DNA of 64,000 nt from Aquipuribacter sp051216895 (GTDB taxonomy: Bacteria; Actinomycetota; Actinomycetes; Actinomycetales; JBBAYJ01): the NCBI RefSeq assembly GCF_051216895.1, contig NZ_JBPKAO010000015.1:1-64000 (forward strand). Direction: 5' to 3'. The translations under genes and the position numbers were made by a program. Below, piece after piece: positions 39,160 through 47,939 of this stretch. Position 1 is the stretch's first letter. Each line of letters opens with the position of its first letter. The notes beneath the pieces are model-generated. The model was not told the DNA's origin. It was given only the letters and a program-made list of their open reading frames with translations, and did no database searches.

Positions 39160-39859
39160 GCGTCACCGCCGCCGTCGGGTCGCCGCCGCGACGGACCCGG
39201 CCCACCAGCACCCAGGTCTGGCGCAGGTAGCCGCCCGCCCCCCAGTAGTACAGCGCCGTCCCCCACAGCAGCACGGCCCACGCCAGCGGGCGCACCACGG
39301 CCGACAGCTCGGTGGTGGCCTCGGCCAGCAGCAGCAGCGGCAGGGCCACCAGCAGGGCGAACGTCGCGGTCTTGCCGATGAGGTGCGGCGGCAGCGACGA
39401 CAGCCCGTGGTGGCGCAGGAAGAGCACGTTGAGGGTCAGGACGACGTCGCGACCCACGATGGCGCCGATCAGCCACCACGGCAGCACCTCGCGCCAGCCG
39501 AGGCCCAGCAGGGCGACCGTGACGTAGAGCCGGTCGGCGGCCGGGTCCAGCAGCTGGCCGAGCCTGGTCACCTGGTCCCAGCGGCGCGCCAGCAGCCCGT
39601 CGACGTAGTCGCTGAGCCCGGCCAGCAGCAGCACGACGAGCGCTGCGGCGTCCTGCCCGCCGACGATGAGGACCGCGAACACGGGCACGCACAGCAGCCG
39701 GGCGAGGCTGATGGCGTTGGGGAGCGTGACAACCCGGTCGCTGACAGCGGTGGTCGTGGCGGCCTCCCCTGGCAGCGTTCCTACCGGTCGAGGCTGCCAG
39801 ATCGGGGCTGCCCGGTCGACCGGCTCAGGTCGACCGGGCTGGTCCGTCGTGCCTGTCAA
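39152..39859 (-). CDS. pgsA: CDP-alcohol phosphatidyltransferase (PgsA-like)
   Basis: A membrane enzyme of phospholipid synthesis that transfers a phosphatidyl group from CDP-diacylglycerol to an alcohol; the locus matches mycobacterial pgsA2 (Rv1822). The full signature is present: Asp84, Asp87-Gly88, Ala91-Arg92, Gly101, Asp105, Asp109. No ATG or GTG lies in frame between tRNA-Pro and the conserved DRVVTLPNAISLARL. The only usual start codon is TTG 39859, 5 bases beyond the tRNA, giving 235 residues and a 40-residue unconserved N-terminus. A non-standard start nearer the motif is possible. Coordinates of the 5' end are therefore uncertain. Confidence 0.8.
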   Translation of the reverse strand: MTGTTDQPGRPEPVDRAAPIWQPRPVGTLPGEAATTTAVSDRVVTLPNAISLARLLCVPVFAVLIVGGQDAAALVVLLLAGLSDYVDGLLARRWDQVTRLGQLLDPAADRLYVTVALLGLGWREVLPWWLIGAIVGRDVVLTLNVLFLRHHGLSSLPPHLIGKTATFALLVALPLLLLAEATTELSAVVRPLAWAVLLWGTALYYWGAGGYLRQTWVLVGRVRRGGDPTAAVTHG

Positions 39860-39864
39860 CCCTG

Positions 39865-39938
<74 letters not shown>

Positions 39939-39983
39939 GTCGGCCACGTCTCCGTGACCGCCGGCCGGAATCGTATCGCAGGC

Positions 39984-41501
39984 TCAGGTGCGCTTCCGAC
40001 GCTCCCGCGCCCGCACGGTCACCTCGATGGGCGTGCCCTCGAAGCCGAACTCCTCACGGAGGCGCCGCTCGACGAACCGGCGGTACCCGGCCTCGAGGAA
40101 CCCGGTGGTGAACAGCACGAACGTGGGCGGCCGGACGCCGGCCTGGGTGGCGTAGAGGATGCGGGGCTGCTTGCCCCCGCGCACGGGGTGCGGGTGCGCC
40201 CCGACGATCTCCGCGATCAGCGCGTTGAGGCGCCCGGTCGGCACCCGCGACTCCCACGACGCCAGGGCGCGGTCCATCGCCGGCACCAGGCGGTCCAGGT
40301 GCCGCCCGGTCATCGCGGACAGGTTGACCCGCGGGGCCCACGGCACCTGGACCAGCTCGGTCTCCAGCTCGCGCTCCAGGTAGCGGCGGCGCTCCTCGTC
40401 GACGAGGTCCCACTTGTTCATGGCCAGGACCACCGCCCGGCCCGCGTCGACGGCGTTCTGGACCACGCGGACGTCCTGCTCGCTGAGGATCTCCGAGGAG
40501 TCGACGAGCACGACGGCGACCTCGGCGCGCTCGATGGCGGCCTGGGTGCGCAGCCCGGCGTAGAAGTCCGCGCCGACGCTGCTGCGGTGCTTGCGGCGGA
40601 TGCCGGCGGTGTCCACGACCCGCCAGGTGCGCCCACCCAGCTCGACCATCTCGTCGACGGGGTCGCGCGTGGTGCCGGCGGTCGCGTTGACGACGACGCG
40701 CTCGCTGCCCACGAGGGCGTTGAGCAGGCTGGACTTGCCGACGTTGGGCCGTCCGACCAGGGCCACCCGGCGCACGGCGGAGGACTCCGGCGTGGCGGCC
40801 GTCCGCTCGGGCAGCACCTCGAGGACGGCGTCGAGCATGTCGCCGCTGCCGCGTCCGTGCAGGGCCGACACCGGGTACGGCTGGCCCAGGCCGAGGGCCC
40901 ACAGCGCCGTCGCGTCGGCCTCGCCGCGCGCGTCGTCCACCTTGTTGGCCACCAGCACGACGGGCTTGCCCGCCCGGCGCAGCATCTTCACGACCGCCTC
41001 GTCGACGGCCGTGGCGCCCACCGTCCCGTCCACCACGAAGATGACGGCGTCGGCGAGCTCGACGGCGATCTCGGCCTGCTCGGCGACCTGCGCGGCCAGC
41101 CCCTGGACGCGGGCGTCCCAGCCGCCGGTGTCGACGAGGGTGAACGTGCGCCCGGCCCAGTCCACCGGGTAGCTGACGCGGTCGCGGGTCACCCCGGGGA
41201 CGTCCTGCACCACGGCCTCGCGCCGGCCCAGGATGCGGTTGACCAGGGTCGACTTGCCGACGTTGGGCCGGCCGACGACGGCCACGACGGGGCGGACGTC
41301 CTCGTGCTCCAGATCAGGGTCGTCCAGGTCCCGGCCCAGGACGGCCAGGTCCTCCTCGGCCAGGTCGTAGTCCGCGAGCTGGCTGCGCAGGACGCGCTCG
41401 GCGTCGGCGTCGGACACCGCACCCTCGGGCACGGCCCCCTCGGGGGTGGTGGTCTCGGCCGCGCCGTCGGGCTCGCTGCTGTGGTCGTCGGTTCCGGTCA
41501 C
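39984..41501 (-). CDS. der: ribosome-associated GTPase Der (EngA)
   Basis: A tandem GTPase needed for 50S ribosome maturation. The 505-residue protein has an acidic N-terminal extension of about 70 residues, then two G domains, each with P-loop GRPNVGKS. DTGGW and NKVD lie in the first; DTAGI and NKWD in the second. A KH-like C-terminus follows. The GTG start overlaps the plsC stop (GTGA). Together with cmk and plsC it forms one coupled block. Confidence 0.96.
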   Translation of the reverse strand: MTGTDDHSSEPDGAAETTTPEGAVPEGAVSDADAERVLRSQLADYDLAEEDLAVLGRDLDDPDLEHEDVRPVVAVVGRPNVGKSTLVNRILGRREAVVQDVPGVTRDRVSYPVDWAGRTFTLVDTGGWDARVQGLAAQVAEQAEIAVELADAVIFVVDGTVGATAVDEAVVKMLRRAGKPVVLVANKVDDARGEADATALWALGLGQPYPVSALHGRGSGDMLDAVLEVLPERTAATPESSAVRRVALVGRPNVGKSSLLNALVGSERVVVNATAGTTRDPVDEMVELGGRTWRVVDTAGIRRKHRSSVGADFYAGLRTQAAIERAEVAVVLVDSSEILSEQDVRVVQNAVDAGRAVVLAMNKWDLVDEERRRYLERELETELVQVPWAPRVNLSAMTGRHLDRLVPAMDRALASWESRVPTGRLNALIAEIVGAHPHPVRGGKQPRILYATQAGVRPPTFVLFTTGFLEAGYRRFVERRLREEFGFEGTPIEVTVRARERRKRT

Positions 41502-42256
41502 GGTGTGCCGCCTGCCTGTCCTGGGTCCTGGTTCGGGGTGGTGGTGCCGGGGTCGTCGGGCAGCGGCTCGCCGGTGAGGGCGACCGAGTCCTCGACGTGG
41601 GCGACCAGGCGCAGCCGCACCTGCTCGGCCGCCGCCCTGAGCGCCTGCTTGCCGGGTACGCCGTCCGGGCGCACCAGGTGGAACGGCTCGCCGTGCACGA
41701 CGTGCAGGCGCCGGCGCAGCCGGGGCAGACCGCCGGGGCGCTCGCCGGTGCGGCGGGTCCCCAGCACGGCCACGGGCACGACGGGGGCGCCGGACTGCAG
41801 CGCGATCCAGGCGATGCCCGTCCGCACCGCCACGACGTCGCCCCGACCGCGCGAGCCCTCGGGGAAGATGCCGGCCACGCCGCCCTCGCGCAGCACGGCC
41901 ACGGCCGCGGTCAGCGCCGTGCGGTCCCCGCCGGAGCGGTCCACCGGGATCTGCCCCACCTGGTGCAGCACCCAGCCGAAGAAGCCGCGGAACATCTCCT
42001 TCTTGACGAGGAACTGCGCCCCGCGACGCCAGTTGGAGGAGTAGACCAGCGGCCCGTCGAGGACGCTCACGTGGTTGACGGCCAGCAGGACCGGCCCCTG
42101 CCCGACGTGCTCCAGGCCCCGGACGTCGGTACGCCAGAGCACGTGGGCGACCACGAACCCGACCAGGCGACCCCACCAGCGACCGGGGGCGGTCGGGGCC
42201 GTCGGGCCGGTCGCGCCGGGGGGGCTGGTCGAGGTGGCCGGGCTCGCCGGGCTCAC
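41498..42256 (-). CDS. plsC: 1-acyl-glycerol-3-phosphate acyltransferase
   Basis: A 252-residue acyltransferase that makes phosphatidic acid for phospholipids. The catalytic HX4D motif is NHVSVLDG, the acceptor-binding motif is FPEGSRGRG, and VVPVAVLGT is conserved. Start and stop both overlap neighbours as GTGA (cmk upstream, der downstream). Confidence 0.92.
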   Translation of the reverse strand: MSPASPATSTSPPGATGPTAPTAPGRWWGRLVGFVVAHVLWRTDVRGLEHVGQGPVLLAVNHVSVLDGPLVYSSNWRRGAQFLVKKEMFRGFFGWVLHQVGQIPVDRSGGDRTALTAAVAVLREGGVAGIFPEGSRGRGDVVAVRTGIAWIALQSGAPVVPVAVLGTRRTGERPGGLPRLRRRLHVVHGEPFHLVRPDGVPGKQALRAAAEQVRLRLVAHVEDSVALTGEPLPDDPGTTTPNQDPGQAGGTP

Positions 42257-43035
42257 GAGCCCCCACCCGCCCGGGACGCCTCCCGCAGGTCGACGGGCGC
42301 CGTCGCCTGCTGCGCCCGGTGCACCAGCTCCAGGACCGCGGTCACCGTCTGCTCGAGGTCCAGGTCGGAGGAGTCCAGCTCGAGCACGCCGTCGGCGGCG
42401 GTGCGGAACGACGTGACGCGGGAGTCCTTCTCGTCCCGGCCCAGCACGGCCGCGCGGACGTCGGCGCCCCGGCCGGCCCCGCCGAGCTGGCGGGCCCGGC
42501 GCCGGACCCGGGCGTCGGGGTCGGCGGTCAGCAGGATGCGGACGTCGGCGTCGGGGGCCACCACGGTCGTGATGTCACGGCCCTCGGCGATGCACCCGGT
42601 GGGCGCGCCGTCCATCACGGCCCGCTGCGCCAGCCGGAGGACCTCGCGGACCGCGGGGTGGGCGGCGAGCTGCGACACGGCTGCGGTCACGTCGGCGCCG
42701 CGGATGGCGTCGGTGACGTCCGTACCGTCCACGACCACGCGGGCGGTGTCGGGGTCGGTGCTCACCCGGACGTCGGCGGCGCGGGCCACGGCCGCGGTGG
42801 CTTCCGCGTCGGCGACGTCCGCCCCGTCGCGCAGCGCGGCCCAGCAGAACGCCCGGTACATCGCCCCGGTGTCCAGGTAGGCCAGGCCGGCACGACGGGC
42901 CACCTCGCGCGACACGCTGGACTTGCCGGAGCCCGAGGGGCCGTCGACGGCCACGAGCACCCGGCGGGACCCGGACCGCGGGGCCGTGGCACCCGAGGCC
43001 CCACGCGACGAATCGGAGCGCGACGGCACGGACAT
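42253..43035 (-). CDS. cmk: cytidylate kinase
   Basis: Cmk phosphorylates CMP and dCMP. The 260-residue protein has P-loop GPSGSGKSS at residues 32-40, the CMP-binding LDTGAMYRAF and IAEGRDITTVV, and the LID segment RRRARQLGG. ATG 43035 is used; 24 unconserved residues precede the core. It lies 81 bases after the prephenate dehydrogenase stop. Confidence 0.95.
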   Translation of the reverse strand: MSVPSRSDSSRGASGATAPRSGSRRVLVAVDGPSGSGKSSVSREVARRAGLAYLDTGAMYRAFCWAALRDGADVADAEATAAVARAADVRVSTDPDTARVVVDGTDVTDAIRGADVTAAVSQLAAHPAVREVLRLAQRAVMDGAPTGCIAEGRDITTVVAPDADVRILLTADPDARVRRRARQLGGAGRGADVRAAVLGRDEKDSRVTSFRTAADGVLELDSSDLDLEQTVTAVLELVHRAQQATAPVDLREASRAGGGS

Positions 43036-43116
43036 CGTGGCGGCTCCCGGAGGTCGGTGGCGGAGGGACGGCCCTGACCGGGGCGGCGGCGGGCGACCCC
43101 CCAGGTTACCGGCTGG

Positions 43117-44247
43117 CTAGTCCGGGACCGACCAGCCGCGATCGCGCAACGCCTCGACCAGGCGGTCGCGCGCCGCGGGCAGCACGGACACCTCGGCGAC
43201 GCCGGCCAGCCGTCCGGGGCTGTGCTCGATGCGCAGGTCCTCCACGTTGACGCCGACCTCGCCGATGGTGCCGATGAGCGCCGCGAGGGAGCCCGGCCGG
43301 TCGGGGACGAGGACGGGGACCACCGCGTAGACCGTCGGCGCGCTGCCGTGCTTGCCGGGCACCATCGCCCGCCCCGCGTTGCCCTCGGCCACCAGCCGGG
43401 CCAGGGCGCCCACCGGGCCCTGCGGGGGCGGGCGGTGGGCGGGGCCACCGGCCTGGTCGAGCTGCTCCAGGGCCGAGACGGTGCGGTCGAGGTCGTCGCG
43501 CAGCAGCCGGAGCTGCTGGGCCAGGGGGGCCGCGTTGCCCGCCAGGATCTGCGCCCAGAGCACGGGGTCGCTGGCGGCGATCCGGGTGACGTCGCGCAGC
43601 CCCTGGCCGGCGAGCGCGACCGCGGAGTCCGACGCCCCGACCAGGCGGGCCGCGACCAGGCTGGCCGCCACCTGCGGCAGGTGCGACACCAGGGCCACGG
43701 CCTCGTCGTGGGTGGCCGGGTCCAGCTCGACGACCACGGCCCCCAGCCGGGTCGCGGTCTCGCGGACCAGCGCCTTGGCCACCAGCGACGTGCTCCGGTC
43801 CGGGGTGAGCACCCAGGGCCGGCCCACGAACAGGTCGCCGCGCGCGGCCATCGGTCCCGACCGCTCGCGCCCGGCCATCGGGTGCCCGCCGACGTACCGG
43901 TCGGCGTCGGCGCCCGCGGCGGCCAGCACCTCGGCCACGACGGCGGCCTTCGTGCTGGCCACGTCGGTCACCGTGGCGTGCGGGTAGCGGCGCAGGTAGG
44001 CCACGACCAGCCCGGCGGTCACGTCCGGCGGGGCCGCCACGACGACCAGGTCGGGCTGCAGGTCGTCGCCGTCCGGCAGCCGGCCGGCGCCGAGGTCGGC
44101 CGCGACGGCCGCCACCGTCGGCGACGCGTCGTGCAGGACGACGTCGCTGCCGGTGGGGCGCAGGCCCAGCCCGATGCTGGCCCCGACCAGCCCCGCGCCT
44201 ACGACGAGGACACCGGCCGGGACCGGCCCGGGGGGGAGCTCGCTCAC
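43117..44247 (-). CDS. tyrA: prephenate dehydrogenase
   Basis: A 376-residue enzyme converting prephenate to 4-hydroxyphenylpyruvate for tyrosine. The N-terminal NAD(P)-binding motif is VLVVGAGLVGASIGLGL. The catalytic segment HPMAGRERSGP contains the family histidine, and the C-terminal part (about residues 300-376) resembles an ACT regulatory domain (VPDRPGSLAALIGTIGEVGVNVEDLRIEH). The ACT domain suggests feedback by an aromatic amino acid. Its GTG start overlaps aroH (GTGA). Confidence 0.93.
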   Translation of the reverse strand: MSELPPGPVPAGVLVVGAGLVGASIGLGLRPTGSDVVLHDASPTVAAVAADLGAGRLPDGDDLQPDLVVVAAPPDVTAGLVVAYLRRYPHATVTDVASTKAAVVAEVLAAAGADADRYVGGHPMAGRERSGPMAARGDLFVGRPWVLTPDRSTSLVAKALVRETATRLGAVVVELDPATHDEAVALVSHLPQVAASLVAARLVGASDSAVALAGQGLRDVTRIAASDPVLWAQILAGNAAPLAQQLRLLRDDLDRTVSALEQLDQAGGPAHRPPPQGPVGALARLVAEGNAGRAMVPGKHGSAPTVYAVVPVLVPDRPGSLAALIGTIGEVGVNVEDLRIEHSPGRLAGVAEVSVLPAARDRLVEALRDRGWSVPD

Positions 44248-44606
44248 TGGGCGATGTCCCTGCGCAGGGCGGCGGCCCCGCGCAGGTAGACGTGCTGGAC
44301 CGCGTCCCGGGGCCGGTCGGTGTCCACGTGGGCCATCAGCCGGACCACCCGTGGCAGCGCCCCGGGCACGTCGATCTCGACGGTGCACAGCAGCGGCACC
44401 GACCCCAGGCCGACCTCACGGGCGGCCACCGCCGGGAACTCGCTGGTCAGGTCCGGCGTCGCGGTGAACACGACGCTGATCAGGTCCTCCGCCGTGAGGT
44501 CGTTGGCCGTCATCACGGCCGACACCAGCTCCCGGGTGGAGTCGAGCAGGTGCTCGCGCTCGTCCACGTCCAGCTGGATCGCTCCCCGGACCGCCCTGAC
44601 CGCCAT
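44244..44606 (-). CDS. aroH: monofunctional chorismate mutase, AroH class
   Basis: A 120-residue trimeric-type chorismate mutase that makes prephenate from chorismate, the step just before the adjacent tyrA. The family opening AVRAVRGAIQLDVDE, the central LISVVFTATPDLTSEFPA and the C-terminal VYLRGAAALRRD are present. Its stop overlaps the tyrA start, so the pair is translated together. Confidence 0.95.
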   Translation of the reverse strand: MAVRAVRGAIQLDVDEREHLLDSTRELVSAVMTANDLTAEDLISVVFTATPDLTSEFPAVAAREVGLGSVPLLCTVEIDVPGALPRVVRLMAHVDTDRPRDAVQHVYLRGAAALRRDIAQ

Positions 44607-44641
44607 GGCAGGACGTTAGCGAGCCGACCCGGGGCGGCCCG

Positions 44642-45535
44642 TCACAGGCCCACGTCGCGGAACAGGCCGGCGACCTCACCGGCGTTGAGGCGCCGGGTGT
44701 GACCGGGGGGCAGCTCACCGAGCCGGATCGAGCCGATGCGGGTGCGGACGAGCCGCTCCACGGGGTGCCCCACCTGCGCCAGCATGCGCCGCACGACGTG
44801 CTTGCGGCCCTCGTGGATGACGATCTCGAGCAGGGCCTTGCCCGGGGCGGAGTCCACGACGGCGAACTCGTCGACCTTGACCGGGCCGTCGTCCAGCTCG
44901 ATCCCCTCCTTGAGGGTGCGGCCGACCTCGCGGCCGATGGGGCCCGGGACCTCGGCCAGGTACCACTTCTGCACGCCGTAGCTGGGGTGCAGCAGCCGGT
45001 GGGCCAGGTCGCCGTCGTTGGTCAGCAGCAGCAGGCCCTCGGACTCCAGGTCGAGCCGGCCGACGTGGAACAGCCGCTCCTCGCGGTCCCGGACCAGGTC
45101 GCCGAGGTTGGAGCGGCCCTCGTCGTCCTCCATCGCCGACAGCATGCCGACGGGCTTGTTGACGGCCAGGTACACGCGGGTGTCGTCGACCTGGACCCGG
45201 AGGCCGTCGACGTGGACCACCTGGGTGGGGCTGACGCGGGTGCCGAGCTCGGTGACGACCTGGTCGTCGACCGTGACCCGACCGAGCGCGATGAGCTGCT
45301 CGGCGCGACGCCGCGACGCGACGCCGGCCTTGGCCAGCACTTTCTGCAGGCGCTCGCCCTCGGGGTCGTGGACGTCGCCGGCGGGGGCGTCGGGCACGTT
45401 GGCGGCGCGCTGGTCCGCGCCGCGCTGCTGGCGCATCTTGCGGCGGTCGGCGGGGCCGGGCCGGGACCCGCCGTTGCCGCCGGGAGCGGTGCGGGCGGGC
45501 TGCTTGCGGCCGCCGCGGGAGCTGGTGGGGCTCAT
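44642..45535 (-). CDS. rluB: 23S rRNA pseudouridine synthase, RluB type
   Basis: A 297-residue pseudouridine synthase. The S4-like RNA-binding segment (ERLQKVLAKAGVASRRRAEQLIALGRV) starts near residue 61. The catalytic Asp is in GRLDLESEGLLLLTNDG. The first 60 residues are a basic, Gly/Pro-rich extension. It overlaps scpB as ATGA. This order (rluB after scpB) matches Mycobacterium Rv1709-Rv1711. Confidence 0.94.
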   Translation of the reverse strand: MSPTSSRGGRKQPARTAPGGNGGSRPGPADRRKMRQQRGADQRAANVPDAPAGDVHDPEGERLQKVLAKAGVASRRRAEQLIALGRVTVDDQVVTELGTRVSPTQVVHVDGLRVQVDDTRVYLAVNKPVGMLSAMEDDEGRSNLGDLVRDREERLFHVGRLDLESEGLLLLTNDGDLAHRLLHPSYGVQKWYLAEVPGPIGREVGRTLKEGIELDDGPVKVDEFAVVDSAPGKALLEIVIHEGRKHVVRRMLAQVGHPVERLVRTRIGSIRLGELPPGHTRRLNAGEVAGLFRDVGL

Positions 45536-46116
45536 CGGGAAGCCCCTGCGATGTCGTCGAGCACGTCGGCCTCCGGCAGGTAGGGGGCGAGGGGCGGCAG
45601 CTCGTCGACGCTCGTCAACCCGAGCCGCTCGCAGAACTCGCCCGTCGTGACGTACAGGATCGCACCGTTCGGGGACTCGTCGCCGCTCTCGGCCACCAGA
45701 CCCCGCTGCAGGAGGGTCCGGATGGTCGCGTCGGCGCTCACGCCGCGGATGCTGGAGACCGTGCTGCGGGTGACGGGCTGGCGGTAGGCGATGATCGCGA
45801 GGGTCTCCAGCGAGGCCCGGCTGAGCCGGGCCGTGGCACCGTCGCGGACGAACCGCTCGACCACCGGCGCGAACACCTGGCGGGAGTACACCCGCCAGCC
45901 GGTGGCGCTCTCCCGCAGCTCGAAACCCCGTCCCCCGGCGTCGTAGTCGGTCGCCAGCTCGCGCAGCAGCTGCTCGACCCGCTCCAGCGGCAGCGCGAGG
46001 GCCGCGGCCAGCACCAGCGCCGGGACCGGCTCGTCGGCCACCATCACCACCGCCTCGACCGCCGCCCGGGCACCGCCGGGCAGGGCGTCGACGTCCAGGC
46101 CCTCCTGCAGGGTCAT
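45532..46116 (-). CDS. scpB: segregation and condensation protein B
   Basis: A 194-residue winged-helix protein, part of the SMC-ScpA-ScpB condensin. Conserved segments include EAVVMVADEPVPALVLA, LSRASLETLAIIAYRQPVTRSTVSSIRGVS and LLQRGLVAESG. It overlaps scpA at the start (ATGA) and rluB at the stop. Confidence 0.95.
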   Translation of the reverse strand: MTLQEGLDVDALPGGARAAVEAVVMVADEPVPALVLAAALALPLERVEQLLRELATDYDAGGRGFELRESATGWRVYSRQVFAPVVERFVRDGATARLSRASLETLAIIAYRQPVTRSTVSSIRGVSADATIRTLLQRGLVAESGDESPNGAILYVTTGEFCERLGLTSVDELPPLAPYLPEADVLDDIAGASR

Positions 46117-46961
46117 GCGTGCTCCTCGCCGCTCGGGTGGGTCTCGTCGCCGAGCTCGGCGACCTGGTGCAGCGTGGCGCGCTGCTCGGGACGGATCAGC
46201 CGGATGCTGAGGTCGGCCAGCGGGCCCGCCTGCTCCAGCGCCACCAGCTCCTCACGGTAGAGGTCGAGCACCGCCAGGAACCGGGCCACGACCACGGGGC
46301 GCCCGCCCGCGTCCGCCACCAGGGTGCGGAAGGACACGGCCCGACCGGTCTGCAGCCGGCGCAGCAGCTCGTCCTTCTGCTCGGCCACGTCGACCTCGGG
46401 GGCGTGCAGGTGCTCCAGGCCCACGGTGGGGATGGGCTTGGGTCGCAGCGCCTCCGCGGCGATCCGGGCGAACGTCTCGGCGTCGGAGGTCCACACCAGG
46501 TCCGGCAGCAGGCCGGCCGCGGCCGGGTCGTCGCCCCGGCGTCGCGGGTGGCGCCCGGCGTAGGCCTCCAGCCGGCGGTCGATGTCGGCCGCGGCGGTGC
46601 GGAACGCCCGGTACTGCAGCAGCCGCGCGAACAGCAGGTCGCGGGCCTCCAGCAGGGCCAGGTCCTGCTCGTCCTCCACCTGCGCCCCCGGCAGCAGCCG
46701 CGCGGACTTGAGGTCCAGCAGGGTGGCCGCGACCAGGACGAAGCCGGTCACCTCGTCCAGGTCCCAGTGGTCCATCGCCCGGATGTGGGCGAGGAACTCG
46801 TCGGTGACCTCGGCCAGGGCCACCTCGGTGACGTCGAGGCGGTGCTTGGCGATCAACCCCAGCAGCAGGTCGAACGGGCCGGTGAAGACGTCGAGGTGGA
46901 CCTCGAAGGACGACGTCGGGCCCTCGCCGTCCGGGCCGTGCTCGGTCGCCGGGGCGCCCAC
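46113..46961 (-). CDS. scpA: segregation and condensation protein A
   Basis: The kleisin subunit of bacterial condensin, 282 residues. The N-terminal kleisin motif is FEVHLDVFTGPFDLLLGLIAKHRLDVTEVALAEVTDEFL. The SMC-binding C-terminus ends with SIRLIRPEQRATLHQVAELGDETHPS. The GTG start is 5 bases after the parA stop. The long open frame upstream is an overlap with parA and is not part of the protein. Confidence 0.94.
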   Translation of the reverse strand: MGAPATEHGPDGEGPTSSFEVHLDVFTGPFDLLLGLIAKHRLDVTEVALAEVTDEFLAHIRAMDHWDLDEVTGFVLVAATLLDLKSARLLPGAQVEDEQDLALLEARDLLFARLLQYRAFRTAAADIDRRLEAYAGRHPRRRGDDPAAAGLLPDLVWTSDAETFARIAAEALRPKPIPTVGLEHLHAPEVDVAEQKDELLRRLQTGRAVSFRTLVADAGGRPVVVARFLAVLDLYREELVALEQAGPLADLSIRLIRPEQRATLHQVAELGDETHPSGEEHA

Positions 46962-46966
46962 GTGCC

Positions 46967-47848
46967 TCAGGCGACCAGACCCCGGGCCACCAGCTCGCGG
47001 GCCAGCTGCCGGTAGGCGTGGGTGCCGGGGTGCGACGGGGCGTAGGTGGTCATCGGCTGCGACGCGGCGGAGGAGTCGGGGAACTTGACCGTGCGGGCGA
47101 TGACGGTGTGGAACACCTTCTCGCCGAACACGTCGACCAGCCGGGCGACGACCTCGCGGGAGTGCAGGGTGCGGGGGTCGTACATGGTGGGCAGGACGCC
47201 GTCGATCTCCAGGCCGAAGTTGAGCCGGTCGGTGACCTTCTCGATGGTCTGCTGCAGCAGCGCGACGCCGCGCAGCGCGAAGTACTCGCACTCCACCGGG
47301 ATCAGGACGCCGTGGGCCGCGGTCAGGGCGTTGACCGCGAGCAGGCCCAGGCTGGGCTGGCAGTCGATGAGCACGACGTCGTAGTCGTCCTGGATGGGGC
47401 GCAGCAGGCGCTTGAGCACCATCTCCCGCGCCACCTCCGACACCAGGTGGACCTCGGCGGCGGACAGGTGGATGTCCGTGGGCAGGACGTCGATGCCGGG
47501 GAACGCCGTCGCGCGGACCACGTCGCGCACGTCGGCGTCCCGGTCGACGAGCAGCTGGTACAGCGACGGCTCGTCCTCCTCCGGTCGCACGCCGAGCCCG
47601 GCCGACAGGGCGCCCTGGGGGTCGAAGTCGACGAGGAGGACCTTGCGGCCGTACTCCGCCAGCGCGGCGCCCAGGTTCATGGTCGTCGTCGTCTTGCCGA
47701 CGCCGCCCTTCTGGTTGCACAGGGCGATGACCCGGGCGGGTCCGTGCTGGCCGAGGACGGGGGGCACGCCGAAGTCGGGCAGCGGTCGACCGGTGGGGCC
47801 CAGCTCGTCGGACCCGTCGCCGGTCGCGGCGTCGGTCGCAGAAGTCAC
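46967..47848 (-). CDS. ParA-family ATPase linked to scpAB
   Basis: A 293-residue ParA/Soj-type ATPase. The deviant Walker A is CNQKGGVGKTTTTMN, Walker B-like is LLVDFDPQGALSAGLG, and IDCQPSLGLLAVNAL is present. In actinobacteria this gene precedes scpA (Rv1708-Rv1709) and is distinct from the chromosomal parAB near oriC. The GTG at 47848 gives a sensible N-terminus; a GTG at 47902 would add 18 residues without similarity. Confidence 0.93.
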   Translation of the reverse strand: MTSATDAATGDGSDELGPTGRPLPDFGVPPVLGQHGPARVIALCNQKGGVGKTTTTMNLGAALAEYGRKVLLVDFDPQGALSAGLGVRPEEDEPSLYQLLVDRDADVRDVVRATAFPGIDVLPTDIHLSAAEVHLVSEVAREMVLKRLLRPIQDDYDVVLIDCQPSLGLLAVNALTAAHGVLIPVECEYFALRGVALLQQTIEKVTDRLNFGLEIDGVLPTMYDPRTLHSREVVARLVDVFGEKVFHTVIARTVKFPDSSAASQPMTTYAPSHPGTHAYRQLARELVARGLVA

Positions 47849-47939
47849 GCAGGTGACCCTAGTGCGAGCACCGGGGTGCCCGGCCCCCACCACGCCGCTC
47901 ACCGGGCCACCACGGGGCCTCGGCGGCGGCGGGACGGGC